Shown: piece after piece, positions 1-6,610 of the stretch
How the letters are laid out: each line of letters begins with the position of its first letter
Position numbering within the stretch: position 1 is the first letter of the stretch
Assembly (NCBI GenBank): GCA_028571885.1
Contig: JAPVVU010000076.1
Span: forward strand, 1 to 10,697
Source of the DNA: Gammaproteobacteria bacterium
GTDB lineage: Bacteria; Pseudomonadota; Gammaproteobacteria; GRL18
DNA length: 10,697 bases
Direction: 5' to 3'
Program-made: the position numbers and the translations under genes
Notes under the pieces: generated by a model
Databases searched by the model: none
Told to the model about the DNA's origin: nothing
What the model saw: only the letters and a program-made list of their open reading frames with translations

Positions 1-330
1 CACTTTATTTTATCACTTAAAGCGGGTGGTACCGGACTCAACCTGACGGCAGCATCCCATGTTATCCATTTTGACCGCTGGTGGAATCCTGCAGTAGAAA
101 ATCAGGCGACAGACCGCGCTTTTCGGATCGGACAGAAAAAAAATGTTCTGGTGCATAAATTTATCTGCAAAGGCTCTATTGAGGAAAAAATTGATGCAAT
201 GATCAGTGATAAATCGGCATTGGCCAATGAGATATTGTCTGATGCTGGCAGTGAAGTAAAACTCACTGAAATGAGTAATGACGAACTGATTCAGCTCGTG
301 TCACTGGATTTGAATCAAATACAGCTTTAA
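1..330 (+). CDS. SWI/SNF2-family (HepA-like) DEAD-box helicase, C-terminal fragment
   Basis: This is the 3' end of a gene that begins before the window; 109 residues are visible and the stop is TAA at 328-330. The fragment holds the last conserved motifs of the SNF2 helicase C-terminal lobe: the motif V block LSLKAGGTGLNLTAA, then HFDRWWNPAVENQATDRAFR with the arginine-finger motif VI Q-x2-DR-x-R-x-GQ. These are diagnostic of Swi2/Snf2 ATPases that move on double-stranded DNA and remodel protein-DNA or polymerase-DNA complexes. The tail (EEKIDAMISDKSALANEIL and onward) is the helical brace typical of bacterial HepA/RapA-like members. The next gene starts 23 bases downstream on the same strand and encodes a SWIM zinc finger, a domain often fused to or adjacent to bacterial SNF2 helicases, so the two probably form one unit. 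The ATPase lobe is outside the window, so activity cannot be judged. Confidence 0.93.
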   Translation, partial: HFILSLKAGGTGLNLTAASHVIHFDRWWNPAVENQATDRAFRIGQKKNVLVHKFICKGSIEEKIDAMISDKSALANEILSDAGSEVKLTEMSNDELIQLVSLDLNQIQL

Positions 331-353
331 GTTAATTAAAAGAAGAGAATGAT

Positions 354-1376
354 ATGTCCTATTATGGTTTTGCCCCCTATGTGCCTGTTGCCCGACGTAA
401 AGCCAATGCTAAAAAGGAAATGAATAAACTGGCGAAAAAAGGCATAAAAGTTCAACCGGTTTCTTTTCAGGGACGGATCATTAGCAAGTCATTTTGGGGT
501 AAAGCCTGGTGTGACCATGTTGAGCAATACAGTGACTTTTCTAATCGCCTGCCCAGGGGGCAGACTTATGTCCGCAATGGTTCGGTCTGTCATCTGGCAA
601 TCGAGCAGGGTAAAATTAATGCCTATGTTTATGGTTCTGATTTATATAAAATAACCATAAAAATAAGCCCTCTGGATAAGAATAAATGGCTCAATATTCA
701 AAAAGAATGTTCAGGTAAAATTGATTCATTATTAGAATTCTTACAGGGTAAAATATCCGATGGTGTCATGCAGGTTGTGACTGACCCTGATAAAGGTTTG
801 TTCCCTCTCTCCAATGAAATTGACATGCATTGTAATTGTCCTGATGGTGCCTATCTTTGCAAGCACATTGCCGCAGTCATTTATGGTGTTGGCCACCGAC
901 TGGATACGGAGCCGGAAAGTCTTTTCTTATTACGAAAAGTGGATCAAAATAAATTGATCAAGCATATCAAGCTGCCCACCTCGGAGAAAACTCAAAAACG
1001 TCAGGTTAAAGGTGATCTGAGTGATATCTTCGGTATTAACATGGATGAGCAACCCATACTGAAAAAAACACTCAGAAAGACAACGAAACAATCAACGAAA
1101 GAATCAACGAAAGAAACAACTAAAAAAGCCAGGAAAAAATCAGTTCCACAAAAAAAGACGATTCGGCCAACAGGAAAAACGATCAGCCGACTCAGGAAAA
1201 AGTTAGGTATGAACTATTCACAATTTTCCCGATTAATTGGCGTCAGCAATGCCACCATTTCAAATTGGGAAAAAAAGCCAGAGCGACTGAAATTGAAGGA
1301 TAAACATTATACGGCTTTATTGTTGATTTCTAATTTTGATAAAGACCAGGCGTGGGAGAAGTTATCGGCTGATTAA
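354..1376 (+). CDS. SWIM zinc-finger protein with C-terminal XRE-like helix-turn-helix
   Basis: A 340-residue protein, probably a DNA- or protein-binding partner of the upstream SNF2 helicase. The N-terminal third matches the conserved bacterial SWIM-protein start, including SKSFWGKAWCDHVEQYSDF and an RLPRGQTYVRNG stretch. The SWIM finger is C160-x-C162-x6-C169-x-H171, the CxC...CxH zinc ligand set. Residues about 236-275 are a very basic low-complexity linker containing four 4-residue repeats (T/S-T-K-Q/E/K) at 243-258. Residues about 284-335 look like an XRE/Cro-type helix-turn-helix (helix 2 YSQFSRLIGV, recognition helix SNATISNWEKK). The start ATG at 354 has a purine-rich ribosome site (AGAAGAGA, 341-348). 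SWIM domains are known partners of bacterial SNF2 proteins; that this one recruits the helicase to specific DNA is my inference. The HTH fusion is less usual than the SWIM part. Confidence 0.9.
   Translation: MSYYGFAPYVPVARRKANAKKEMNKLAKKGIKVQPVSFQGRIISKSFWGKAWCDHVEQYSDFSNRLPRGQTYVRNGSVCHLAIEQGKINAYVYGSDLYKITIKISPLDKNKWLNIQKECSGKIDSLLEFLQGKISDGVMQVVTDPDKGLFPLSNEIDMHCNCPDGAYLCKHIAAVIYGVGHRLDTEPESLFLLRKVDQNKLIKHIKLPTSEKTQKRQVKGDLSDIFGINMDEQPILKKTLRKTTKQSTKESTKETTKKARKKSVPQKKTIRPTGKTISRLRKKLGMNYSQFSRLIGVSNATISNWEKKPERLKLKDKHYTALLLISNFDKDQAWEKLSAD
1080..1127 (+). repeat. Four tandem 12-base units inside the SWIM gene linker
   Basis: Four in-frame 12-base units lie end to end. The two central units are identical (TCAACGAAAGAA, 1092-1103 and 1104-1115); the outer ones (1080-1091 and 1116-1127) are degenerate. 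They encode TTKQ, STKE, STKE and TTKK in the basic linker between the SWIM finger and the helix-turn-helix. Such a tract could expand or contract by slippage in whole 4-residue steps without breaking the frame. Confidence 0.85.
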
Positions 1377-1433
1377 AATATTTTGATGACCGGGGAGTAT
1401 GGCAATATCAGGACAAAAGGCCGCTAAACTTGT

Positions 1434-1482
1434 ATGATAGTCACAACCCATTTTTTAAAAAGCTATCTTAAAAAACTATCAT
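1434..1482. promoter_or_regulatory. Inverted repeat upstream of the SPFH gene
   Basis: The arms ATGATAGT (1434-1441) and ACTATCAT (1475-1482) are perfect 8-base inverted copies separated by 33 bases, with a further CTATC half-like copy at 1463-1467. They lie in the 144-base gap between the SWIM gene and the SPFH gene, 38 bases before the SPFH start. This could be an operator or part of the SPFH promoter region, or an RNA stem in the leader. I see no convincing -35/-10 pair. The gap is AT-rich and otherwise empty. Confidence 0.3.
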
Positions 1483-1520
1483 TACTTCTCTTTAACACAT
1501 AAAACAGGACAAATTAACCA

Positions 1521-2468
1521 ATGCATATACAACAATCACCACCTGATCTTACCGACATAATGAGTAAAGTTTTTGGTAAGGGAAAAGGCGTTTTAATTAC
1601 TGCCGTTATTATATTCTTTCTTGTTATTGCTTCTCTTCAAGCCCTGTACACCATTGAAGAAGGGCATGTTGGGATCATTAAACGCTTTGGTGAAGCAACC
1701 CAGCAAGTTAATCCAGGTCTTCATATGAAAATTCCCTTTGTTGATACAGTAGAAGTTCTGGAGATCCGTACACGTAAAAATGTAGAACGCCTTAATGCAT
1801 CAACCTATGAGCAAATGCCTATTACTGCAGAAATATCCATTAACTGGACAGTCCAACGCTCACAAGCTTTCGAGTTATATAAAAGCTATGGTGGCCTGGA
1901 CCAATTTGAATCAAGAATTTTAGATCCTAAATTACGCTCTGCTGCGAAAGATGCGCTGGCACGTTATAAAGCCGAAGAAATTATCCAAAATCGAAGCAAG
2001 GTCATTGCCCAAATCGAAAGTCTGTTAATTGAGGGCATGAAAACTTATCCCGTTAAACTAGACTCGGCGCAATTAGAAAATTTAGGTTTGCCGCAAAAAT
2101 ATATTCAATCTATCGAAACAAAACAAACGGAGAAAAATCTGGCTGCAGCTGAAGAACATCGCCTGCAGAGACAAAAACTTGAAGCTCAACGGGATGTTAA
2201 TACGGCGATAGCAAGACGTGATGCTGCTAAGGCAACTGCGGATGGTAGAGCTTATGCGATTGAGATTGAAGCCAAAGCAGAAGCTCAGGCTATTCGTTTA
2301 AAAGGTCTTGCAGAGGCAGAAGCCATTCAAAAGAAAGCTGAATCATTGAATCAATCATCGACTCTCGTCGATTATGTTCGCGCACAGCAATGGAATGGTC
2401 AAATGCCGCAGACAATGATGGGAGCTGGTCAAAATATTTTATGGAATATGTCTGGTAAGAAGCAGTGA
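1521..2468 (+). CDS. SPFH/prohibitin-family (HflC-like) membrane protein
   Basis: A 315-residue protein of the SPFH (stomatin/prohibitin/flotillin/HflK-C) superfamily; members form large ring or cage oligomers at the membrane and organise lipids or control membrane proteases. Residues about 23-43 form one N-terminal membrane helix (GVLITAVIIFFLVIASL). The SPFH domain follows from about 45 (IEEGHVGIIKRFGEA, then NPGLHMKIPFVDTVEVL) to about 205, and residues about 200-275 are an Ala/Glu/Lys-rich coiled coil (EIEAKAEAQAIRLKGLAEAEA). The start ATG has CAGGAC at 1505-1510; a second ATG at 1560 lacks a ribosome site and is less likely. There is no FtsH or HflX gene nearby, so I do not call it hflC. 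Codons for residues about 277-295 lie in a segment that is repeated after the antiporter operon (see the repeat entries). The gene is a single unit with its own upstream and downstream gaps. The precise function is unknown. Confidence 0.9.
   Translation: MHIQQSPPDLTDIMSKVFGKGKGVLITAVIIFFLVIASLQALYTIEEGHVGIIKRFGEATQQVNPGLHMKIPFVDTVEVLEIRTRKNVERLNASTYEQMPITAEISINWTVQRSQAFELYKSYGGLDQFESRILDPKLRSAAKDALARYKAEEIIQNRSKVIAQIESLLIEGMKTYPVKLDSAQLENLGLPQKYIQSIETKQTEKNLAAAEEHRLQRQKLEAQRDVNTAIARRDAAKATADGRAYAIEIEAKAEAQAIRLKGLAEAEAIQKKAESLNQSSTLVDYVRAQQWNGQMPQTMMGAGQNILWNMSGKKQ
2351..2404 (+). repeat. Direct repeat, copy 1 (within 3' part of the SPFH gene)
   Basis: This 54-base stretch, coding for SPFH residues near LVDYVRAQQWNGQ, is 51/54 identical to 10138-10191, 7787 bases downstream in the same orientation. 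The weaker flank 2341-2350 also matches 10128-10137 at 8 of 10 positions. Identity stops sharply after 2404. The repeat pair brackets the whole antiporter operon. Copy 1 is the intact coding version, since it is part of an uninterrupted gene. Confidence 0.9.
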
Positions 2469-2475
2469 TTTATTC

Positions 2476-2499
2476 CATGATACATTGATCAATATCATG
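2476..2499. other. Imperfect palindrome just after the SPFH gene
   Basis: The arms CATGAT (2476-2481) and ATCATG (2494-2499) flank a central perfect palindrome ATTGATCAAT (2484-2493), with two extra bases on the left side. It starts 8 bases after the SPFH stop codon. It is AT-rich and not followed by a T run, so it is a poor intrinsic terminator; an operator or a 3'-end RNA stem are alternatives. The remainder of the 200-base gap up to 2668 is AT-rich and holds only the promoter candidate listed separately. Confidence 0.35.
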
Positions 2500-2624
2500 C
2501 ATATTAAATAAATTATATAGTCTAAAATGTTGGTATGTGAGGAGCTTGCATCAATTAGATTTGGCCAGAAATTTGACTGTTTTAAATATTTATTGCTTCA
2601 GTACTGTTTATTGGTGAATGTCTT

Positions 2625-2633
2625 TGCTATTAT
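2625..2633 (+). promoter_or_regulatory. Candidate extended -10 promoter for the antiporter operon
   Basis: TGCTATTAT combines a TG-N extension with a -10 hexamer TATTAT (5 of 6 to consensus), 35 bases before the mrpE start. The -35 position (2605-2610, TGTTTA) is poor, as is tolerated for extended -10 promoters of the sigma-70 type. Transcription would start near 2640 and give a leader of about 30 bases. An upstream TTGACT at 2573-2578 lacks a well-placed -10. This is the only sizeable gap ahead of the nine overlapping genes, so a promoter here is expected. Confidence 0.45.
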
Positions 2634-2668
2634 TTTGAGTATCTAGCAATAAGTATCCAGGAGAGCAA

Positions 2669-3145
2669 ATGCTACATACTTTTACTCTGGCACTATCATT
2701 ATCAGTATTCTGGCTGATTAATTCAGGTCACAATTCTGTTCTCATGTTATCACTGGCCGCACTTTCCATTACCTTTGTCTTATACCTTGCTCACAGAATG
2801 GACGTGGTGGATCACGAATCCCAACCCGTACATCTCACGCGGAAGCTTCCTGGTTACTATGCCTGGCTTATTAAAGAAATTATTCTTTCTAATATATTGG
2901 TCGTTAAGCATATCTGGCTTGGTAATCAGTCCATTTCACCTACCCTGTCGACGATTAAGGCTTCTCAAAAGACGGATATAGGCAAAGTGATTTATGCCAA
3001 CTCCATCACTATGACTCCAGGTACCATAACCATAAAATTGGAAGGTGATCAATTTCTGGTTCACGCTTTATTGCGAGAATCAATTGATGATTTGAAAAAG
3101 GGTGAAATGGATCGCCGGGTAACACAGTTGGAAGACCAATGTTAA
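2669..3145 (+). CDS. mrpE: Mrp/Mnh cation:proton antiporter subunit E
   Basis: First gene of the antiporter operon, 158 residues, the usual length for MrpE/MnhE/MbhA. Two hydrophobic segments occupy about residues 1-42 (the short N-terminal helices), followed by the family block YYAWLIKEIILSNILVVKHIW and the signature ANSITMTPGTITIKLEGDQF, after which comes a cytoplasmic tail. MrpE is a structural subunit needed for assembly or full activity of the Mrp complex, which exchanges Na+ (or another monovalent cation) for protons across the inner membrane. ATG at 2669 is preceded by AGGAG at 2659-2663, a strong site at 5-base spacing. The 3' end overlaps the next gene by 7 bases (ATGTTAA), giving a terminal Cys. 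Confidence 0.93.
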   Translation: MLHTFTLALSLSVFWLINSGHNSVLMLSLAALSITFVLYLAHRMDVVDHESQPVHLTRKLPGYYAWLIKEIILSNILVVKHIWLGNQSISPTLSTIKASQKTDIGKVIYANSITMTPGTITIKLEGDQFLVHALLRESIDDLKKGEMDRRVTQLEDQC

Positions 3146-3411
3146 TTGCCGCAATTCTGGCTGTTTTTATTGTCATGGTCATAGCAATTGTTCGTGGATT
3201 CATGGGGCCAACTCTTTATGATCGCATACTTGCCGTCAATATGTTTGGTACTAAAACAGTTCTTCTCATCTCATTGTTAGGCTTTATGATGGGACGACCG
3301 GAATTCCTGGATATTGCTATCGTATATGCCCTTATCAATTTTATTAGTGTTGTCGGGGTGTTGCGTTATTCGGACAGTTCCGTATTCAAGCACCATAACA
3401 AACAGAAATAA
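3139..3411 (+). CDS. mrpF: Mrp/Mnh cation:proton antiporter subunit F
   Basis: A 90-residue membrane protein with three predicted helices (about 1-20, 32-51 and 56-75), matching MrpF/MnhF/MbhB in length. The family-typical loop GFMGPTLYDRILAVNMFGTK joins helices 1 and 2. MrpF is a small structural subunit of the Mrp complex. It begins inside the last codons of mrpE, so translation is probably coupled; no separate strong ribosome site is evident. The C-terminus is polar (HHNKQK). MrpG follows after 19 bases. Confidence 0.93.
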   Translation: MLIAAILAVFIVMVIAIVRGFMGPTLYDRILAVNMFGTKTVLLISLLGFMMGRPEFLDIAIVYALINFISVVGVLRYSDSSVFKHHNKQK

Positions 3412-3430
3412 TAATGAAAAAGAGTTCATA

Positions 3431-3772
3431 ATGGATATTTTTTTGGCTGCAGGTAGCAGCTTGTTTTTACTCATCGGTAGTTTTTTGTGTTTGTCAGGCG
3501 GGCTTGGTCTTTTGCGTTTTCCAGATTTTTATACTCGAATGCATGCAGTCGGAGTGACTGAAACTCTGGCAACTGCAATGATTTTGATTGGACTGATGCT
3601 GCAAAGTCCTGATGCACTGGTGTTATTGAAACTGATGGTTATTCTTATCATGACTCTATTTATAAGCCCGACAGCAAGTCATGCACTGGCTCATGCTGCA
3701 CTGCAAAATAACCTGGTGCCAAAACTTAATAAGCAAAATGACAATGAAGAGGTGACACCATCGAATCCCTGA
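3431..3772 (+). CDS. mrpG: Mrp/Mnh cation:proton antiporter subunit G
   Basis: A 113-residue protein with three hydrophobic helices. The signature GLLRFPDFYTRMHAVGVTET followed by LATAMILIGLML is diagnostic of MrpG/MnhG/MbhC, and PTASHALAHAAL matches the conserved third helix end. The frame is open back to 3314, but the upstream part overlaps mrpF and has no family similarity, whereas ATG at 3431 places MDIFLAAGSSLFLLIGSFL as helix 1, as in the family. The ribosome site is weak (AAAGAG near 3417-3422). The C-terminal tail after about residue 90 is Asn/Lys-rich and soluble. The gene ends at TGA 3770-3772, 10 bases inside my preferred start region of the next gene. Confidence 0.92.
   Translation: MDIFLAAGSSLFLLIGSFLCLSGGLGLLRFPDFYTRMHAVGVTETLATAMILIGLMLQSPDALVLLKLMVILIMTLFISPTASHALAHAALQNNLVPKLNKQNDNEEVTPSNP
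3748..3762 (+). promoter_or_regulatory. Strong ribosome-binding site paired with an apparent AUC start codon
   Basis: AGAGGTGA (3748-3755) is an excellent Shine-Dalgarno match, yet no ATG, GTG or TTG lies at a sensible distance in the frame of the downstream gene. At the ideal position sits ATC (3760-3762), in frame and after the last upstream in-frame stop (TGA 3745-3747). The GTG at 3752 is in the mrpG frame and is part of mrpG. AUC or AUU initiation is rare but known (infC uses AUU). A single-base change or read error from ATG to ATC would look the same. Confidence 0.5.
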
Positions 3773-4791
3773 TAGATATTGTCTTATTAACGCTTCTGGT
3801 GGTAACAGCCATAGCTATTGTCAGGCTGAAAGATCTGTTTGCTGTCATTATGCTGTCAGGCATTTACAGTCTGTTATCCGCCAGTTTTTTTGTTACGATG
3901 GATGCTGTCGATGTTGCGTTTACAGAAGCCGCCGTTGGAGCAGGTATTTCTACCTTATTATTGCTGGTGGCCATTACCATGACTGGACGGGCTGAGCATC
4001 CCGATCGCCATAAACCCATACTGGCTCTGGCTGTAGTTACTGTAACGGGAGGTTTATTGATTTATGGAACTTTTGATATGCCGTATTTTGGCTCTGGGCA
4101 GGCACCTGTTCATCTTCATGTAGCACCACGATACATTAATGATTCTATGACCGAAGTGGGTGTGCCTAATATTGTGACTTCTGTCCTCGCAAGCTACAGG
4201 GGCTTTGATACGTTTGGTGAGGTGGTGGTCATTTTTACTGCGGGTATTGGCGTGTTGGCGCTTTTATCGGTCGTGCCTCGTCCAGTGACTATCGCGAAAA
4301 TTAATTCACTTAATGATTCATTGCATGAGCAGCATTTGATCCTGCGTATTGTGAGTAAAATGTTGCTCCCTTTTATTATGTTGTTTGCATTTTACGTCCA
4401 GTTTCACGGAGATTATGGACCAGGCGGGGGATTTCAGGCAGGCGTGATCTTTGCCGTAGCCATTATCCTGTACGCCATGTTGTTCGGTATGATCACTGCG
4501 CGTCGGGTGATAAATCAGTCTTTTATTCAGCTAATCGCAGCCGTAGGTGTCCTGCTCTATGGCAGTATCGGTGTCGTTGCACTGTTAAATGGTAAAAACT
4601 TTCTTGATTACAGTGTTTTATCTGACGATCCCATTGCAGGGCAACATCTGGGGATCCTTTTAATCGAGCTGGGTGTTGGGCTCACGGTCGCATCGGTGAT
4701 GATCATCATATTTTTCAGTTTTGCAGGACGCAGAGATTATTTGCGACACCTTAATGATAACAGCAAGGGAAGTAATAATACGTCATGTTAA
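3760..4791 (+). CDS. mrpB: Fused MbhD (DUF4040)-MbhE-like-MrpB antiporter subunit
   Basis: About 343 residues with three fused units. Residues about 1-85 are the MbhD/DUF4040 domain, equal to part of the MrpA C-terminus (RLKDLFAVIMLSGIYSLLSA, then FTEAAVGAGISTLLLL). Residues about 85-180 are MbhE-like, with the block VTSVLASYRGFDTFGEVVVI known from the MrpA tail. Residues about 190-330 are MrpB/MnhB (LPFIMLFAFYVQFHG, then GPGGGFQAGVIFA and HLGILLIELGVGLTV). The protein therefore joins the A-tail and B parts of the complex, which matters because no separate mrpA exists here. I start it at ATC 3760 because that restores the first helix (LIDIVLLTLLVVTAIAIV) and has a strong ribosome site; the first conventional start is GTG 3799, which gives 330 residues. 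It overlaps mrpC by 7 bases. Confidence 0.9.
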   Translation: MESLIDIVLLTLLVVTAIAIVRLKDLFAVIMLSGIYSLLSASFFVTMDAVDVAFTEAAVGAGISTLLLLVAITMTGRAEHPDRHKPILALAVVTVTGGLLIYGTFDMPYFGSGQAPVHLHVAPRYINDSMTEVGVPNIVTSVLASYRGFDTFGEVVVIFTAGIGVLALLSVVPRPVTIAKINSLNDSLHEQHLILRIVSKMLLPFIMLFAFYVQFHGDYGPGGGFQAGVIFAVAIILYAMLFGMITARRVINQSFIQLIAAVGVLLYGSIGVVALLNGKNFLDYSVLSDDPIAGQHLGILLIELGVGLTVASVMIIIFFSFAGRRDYLRHLNDNSKGSNNTSC

Positions 4792-5138
4792 TGGGACACT
4801 ATAATTACTGGATTGTGGTGGTGTTGATGATGATTGGTTTTTATATCGTTATCGCTCATGGCAATCTGATCAAGAAGATTATTGGACTGGGTATTTTTCA
4901 GACCTCTGTTTTTATCTTGTACATCAGCATGGCCAATGTCGAAGGAGGCACTGCACCCATTTTGGCGGAGGGGATAAGCCGTTATTCAAATCCCTTGCCG
5001 CATGTTTTAATTCTGACTGCAATTGTCGTAGGTATTGCCACTACGGCTTTAGGACTTGCGCTGGCGATACGCATTAAACAAGCGTATGGAACGATTGAAG
5101 AAGAAGAAATACAAAAAAAGGATAATCTGGATTGTTAG
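4785..5138 (+). CDS. mrpC: Mrp/Mnh cation:proton antiporter subunit C (NuoK-like)
   Basis: A 117-residue, three-helix protein homologous to NuoK of respiratory complex I. The MrpC/MnhC signature is present: KKIIGLGIFQTSVFILYIS in helix 2, then NPLPHVLILTAIVVGIATTA in helix 3. In Mrp complexes C sits between the D and A modules and takes part in the chain of buried polar residues that couples proton and cation movement. ATG 4785 overlaps the end of the previous gene by 7 bases (ATGTTAA); AAGGGAAG at 4765-4772 may serve as ribosome site, though somewhat far. ATG 4791 is in frame and would shorten the protein by only two residues. It ends with a charged tail and a terminal Cys created by overlap with the next start. 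Confidence 0.92.
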   Translation: MLMGHYNYWIVVVLMMIGFYIVIAHGNLIKKIIGLGIFQTSVFILYISMANVEGGTAPILAEGISRYSNPLPHVLILTAIVVGIATTALGLALAIRIKQAYGTIEEEEIQKKDNLDC

Positions 5139-6610
5139 CGCATTTACCTGTTTTGCAAGTTATTGTGCCATTACTGGCGGCCCCGCTATGCCTGTTTTTG
5201 ACGCGCTCACGTCTGGTGTGGGTATTTGCGCTGGCGGTCAGTGCTTTAGCCTTTCTTATCAGCTGTCTGCTGTTGCAGCAAGTGATGTCTTCGGGCACTA
5301 TTATATACGAGCTGGGCGGCTGGGAAGCCCCCTGGGGTATTGAATATCGCATTGACCCGCTCAATGCACTCCTGTTATTGATTATCACCGGGATCAGCAC
5401 AATTGTGCTGCTTGCTGCTCATACCAGCATACAGCAAGAAATTCCTGAGGAACGGCATACATTTTTTTACATTTTATATCTGTTATCACTGGCTGGAATG
5501 CTTGGCATTGTGGCCACAGGTGATGCGTTTAATGTCTTTGTTTTCCTGGAGATTTCCTCTCTCTCGGGTTATGCTTTAATTGCGCTAGGCAAAGACAGAC
5601 GTGCACTTTGGGCGGCTTATCAATACTTGATTATGGGTACTATCGGTGCCACTTTTATTTTGATTGGTATCGGTTTAATGTACCAGATGACTGGTACCCT
5701 GAATATGGAGGACCTCTCCAAACGCCTGCCCGAAGTGGAGCATACGCGAACGGTTTTCACCGCTTATGCCTTTATTATCGTGGGTATCTGCCTGAAGCTG
5801 GCTCTGTTTCCACTGCATCTATGGTTGCCTAATGCCTATGCTTATGCGCCCTCGATAGTGACCGCTTTCTTTGCAGCGACAGCGACAAAAGTTGCCATTT
5901 ATTTGCTGATTCGCTTCACTTTTTCAGTATTTGGCCTCACTTTTTCTTTTACCGCATTGCCCTTGCAGATCCTGTTTTTGACTCTGGGGCTGTTGGGAAT
6001 ATTTGCGGCATCTACTGCGGCTATTTATCAAAAAAATGTCAAACATTTGTTTGCCTACTCAAGTATTGCTCAGATTGGCTATATGATTGTCGGTTTTAGC
6101 GTGAGTACCACAACGGGTTTGATGGCAACTTTATTACATCTGTTCAATCACGCTTTAATGAAAAGCGCCTTGTTTTTAGCATTGGCTGCTGTGGTTTATC
6201 GTATCGGCAGTGTGCAATTGAGTCAGTTTCATGGTCTGGGCCGGCAAATGCCATTCACCATGGCGGCCATTGTCATCGGTGGTTTAAGTCTGATAGGTGT
6301 ACCCTTAACGGTTGGCTTTGTCAGCAAGTGGTATCTGATAATGGCTGTCATTGAAAATGGCTGGTGGCCTGTTGCAGTGCTTATTCTACTAGGTTCGCTA
6401 TTGGCCGTTGTGTACGTATGGCGACTCGTTGAAGCCGCTTACTTTAAGCCACCGCTGCCCGGCAGAGACACGATTAAAGAGGCACCACTTTCTTTGCTTA
6501 TCCCTGTCTGGATACTGGTCATAGCCAATATTTATTTTGGCATAGACACTCGCCTTAGCGTTCAGGTGACACAGGCAGCGTCCATGAGTTTGTTTGGAGT
6601 GAGTCCATGA
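5132..6610 (+). CDS. mrpD: Mrp antiporter subunit D, first of three D-like subunits
   Basis: A 492-residue polytopic protein of the NuoL/M/N-MrpA/D family, about 14 membrane helices, the normal MrpD length. The key intramembrane residues are present: E140 in FLEISSLSGYALIALG and K222 in CLKLALFPLHLWLPNAYAYA, aligning with the Glu137/Lys219 pair shown to be essential in Bacillus MrpD, plus K253 in ATATKVAIYLL. Near residue 370, GLGRQMPFTMAA and GFVSKWYL are typical of MrpD. It should be one of the proton-translocating antiporter modules. The start is TTG 5132, overlapping mrpC by 7 bases (TTGTTAG), with AAAAGGA at 5116-5122 as ribosome site; TTG may lower its translation. Of the three D-like genes this is the most canonical MrpD. 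It shares a 4-base ATGA overlap with the next gene. Confidence 0.93.
   Translation: MLAHLPVLQVIVPLLAAPLCLFLTRSRLVWVFALAVSALAFLISCLLLQQVMSSGTIIYELGGWEAPWGIEYRIDPLNALLLLIITGISTIVLLAAHTSIQQEIPEERHTFFYILYLLSLAGMLGIVATGDAFNVFVFLEISSLSGYALIALGKDRRALWAAYQYLIMGTIGATFILIGIGLMYQMTGTLNMEDLSKRLPEVEHTRTVFTAYAFIIVGICLKLALFPLHLWLPNAYAYAPSIVTAFFAATATKVAIYLLIRFTFSVFGLTFSFTALPLQILFLTLGLLGIFAASTAAIYQKNVKHLFAYSSIAQIGYMIVGFSVSTTTGLMATLLHLFNHALMKSALFLALAAVVYRIGSVQLSQFHGLGRQMPFTMAAIVIGGLSLIGVPLTVGFVSKWYLIMAVIENGWWPVAVLILLGSLLAVVYVWRLVEAAYFKPPLPGRDTIKEAPLSLLIPVWILVIANIYFGIDTRLSVQVTQAASMSLFGVSP

Noticed and set aside
2573..2578. TTGACT as the -35 of the antiporter promoter
   Set aside because: No acceptable -10 hexamer 16-18 bases downstream; the extended -10 at 2625-2633 is a better candidate.
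3314..3430. Upstream extension of the MrpG reading frame by 39 residues
   Set aside because: It lies inside mrpF in another frame, has no family similarity, and the MrpG family start fits ATG 3431.
3414..3431. Five-codon mini reading frame (ATG 3414 to TAA 3431) before mrpG
   Set aside because: Its stop overlaps the mrpG start, so a coupling leader is imaginable, but it is too short and has no ribosome site to support.
5056..5343. Overlapping forward reading frame across the mrpC/mrpD junction
   Set aside because: Cys/Gly-rich shadow translation of two clearly recognised genes in another frame; no ribosome site or family match.
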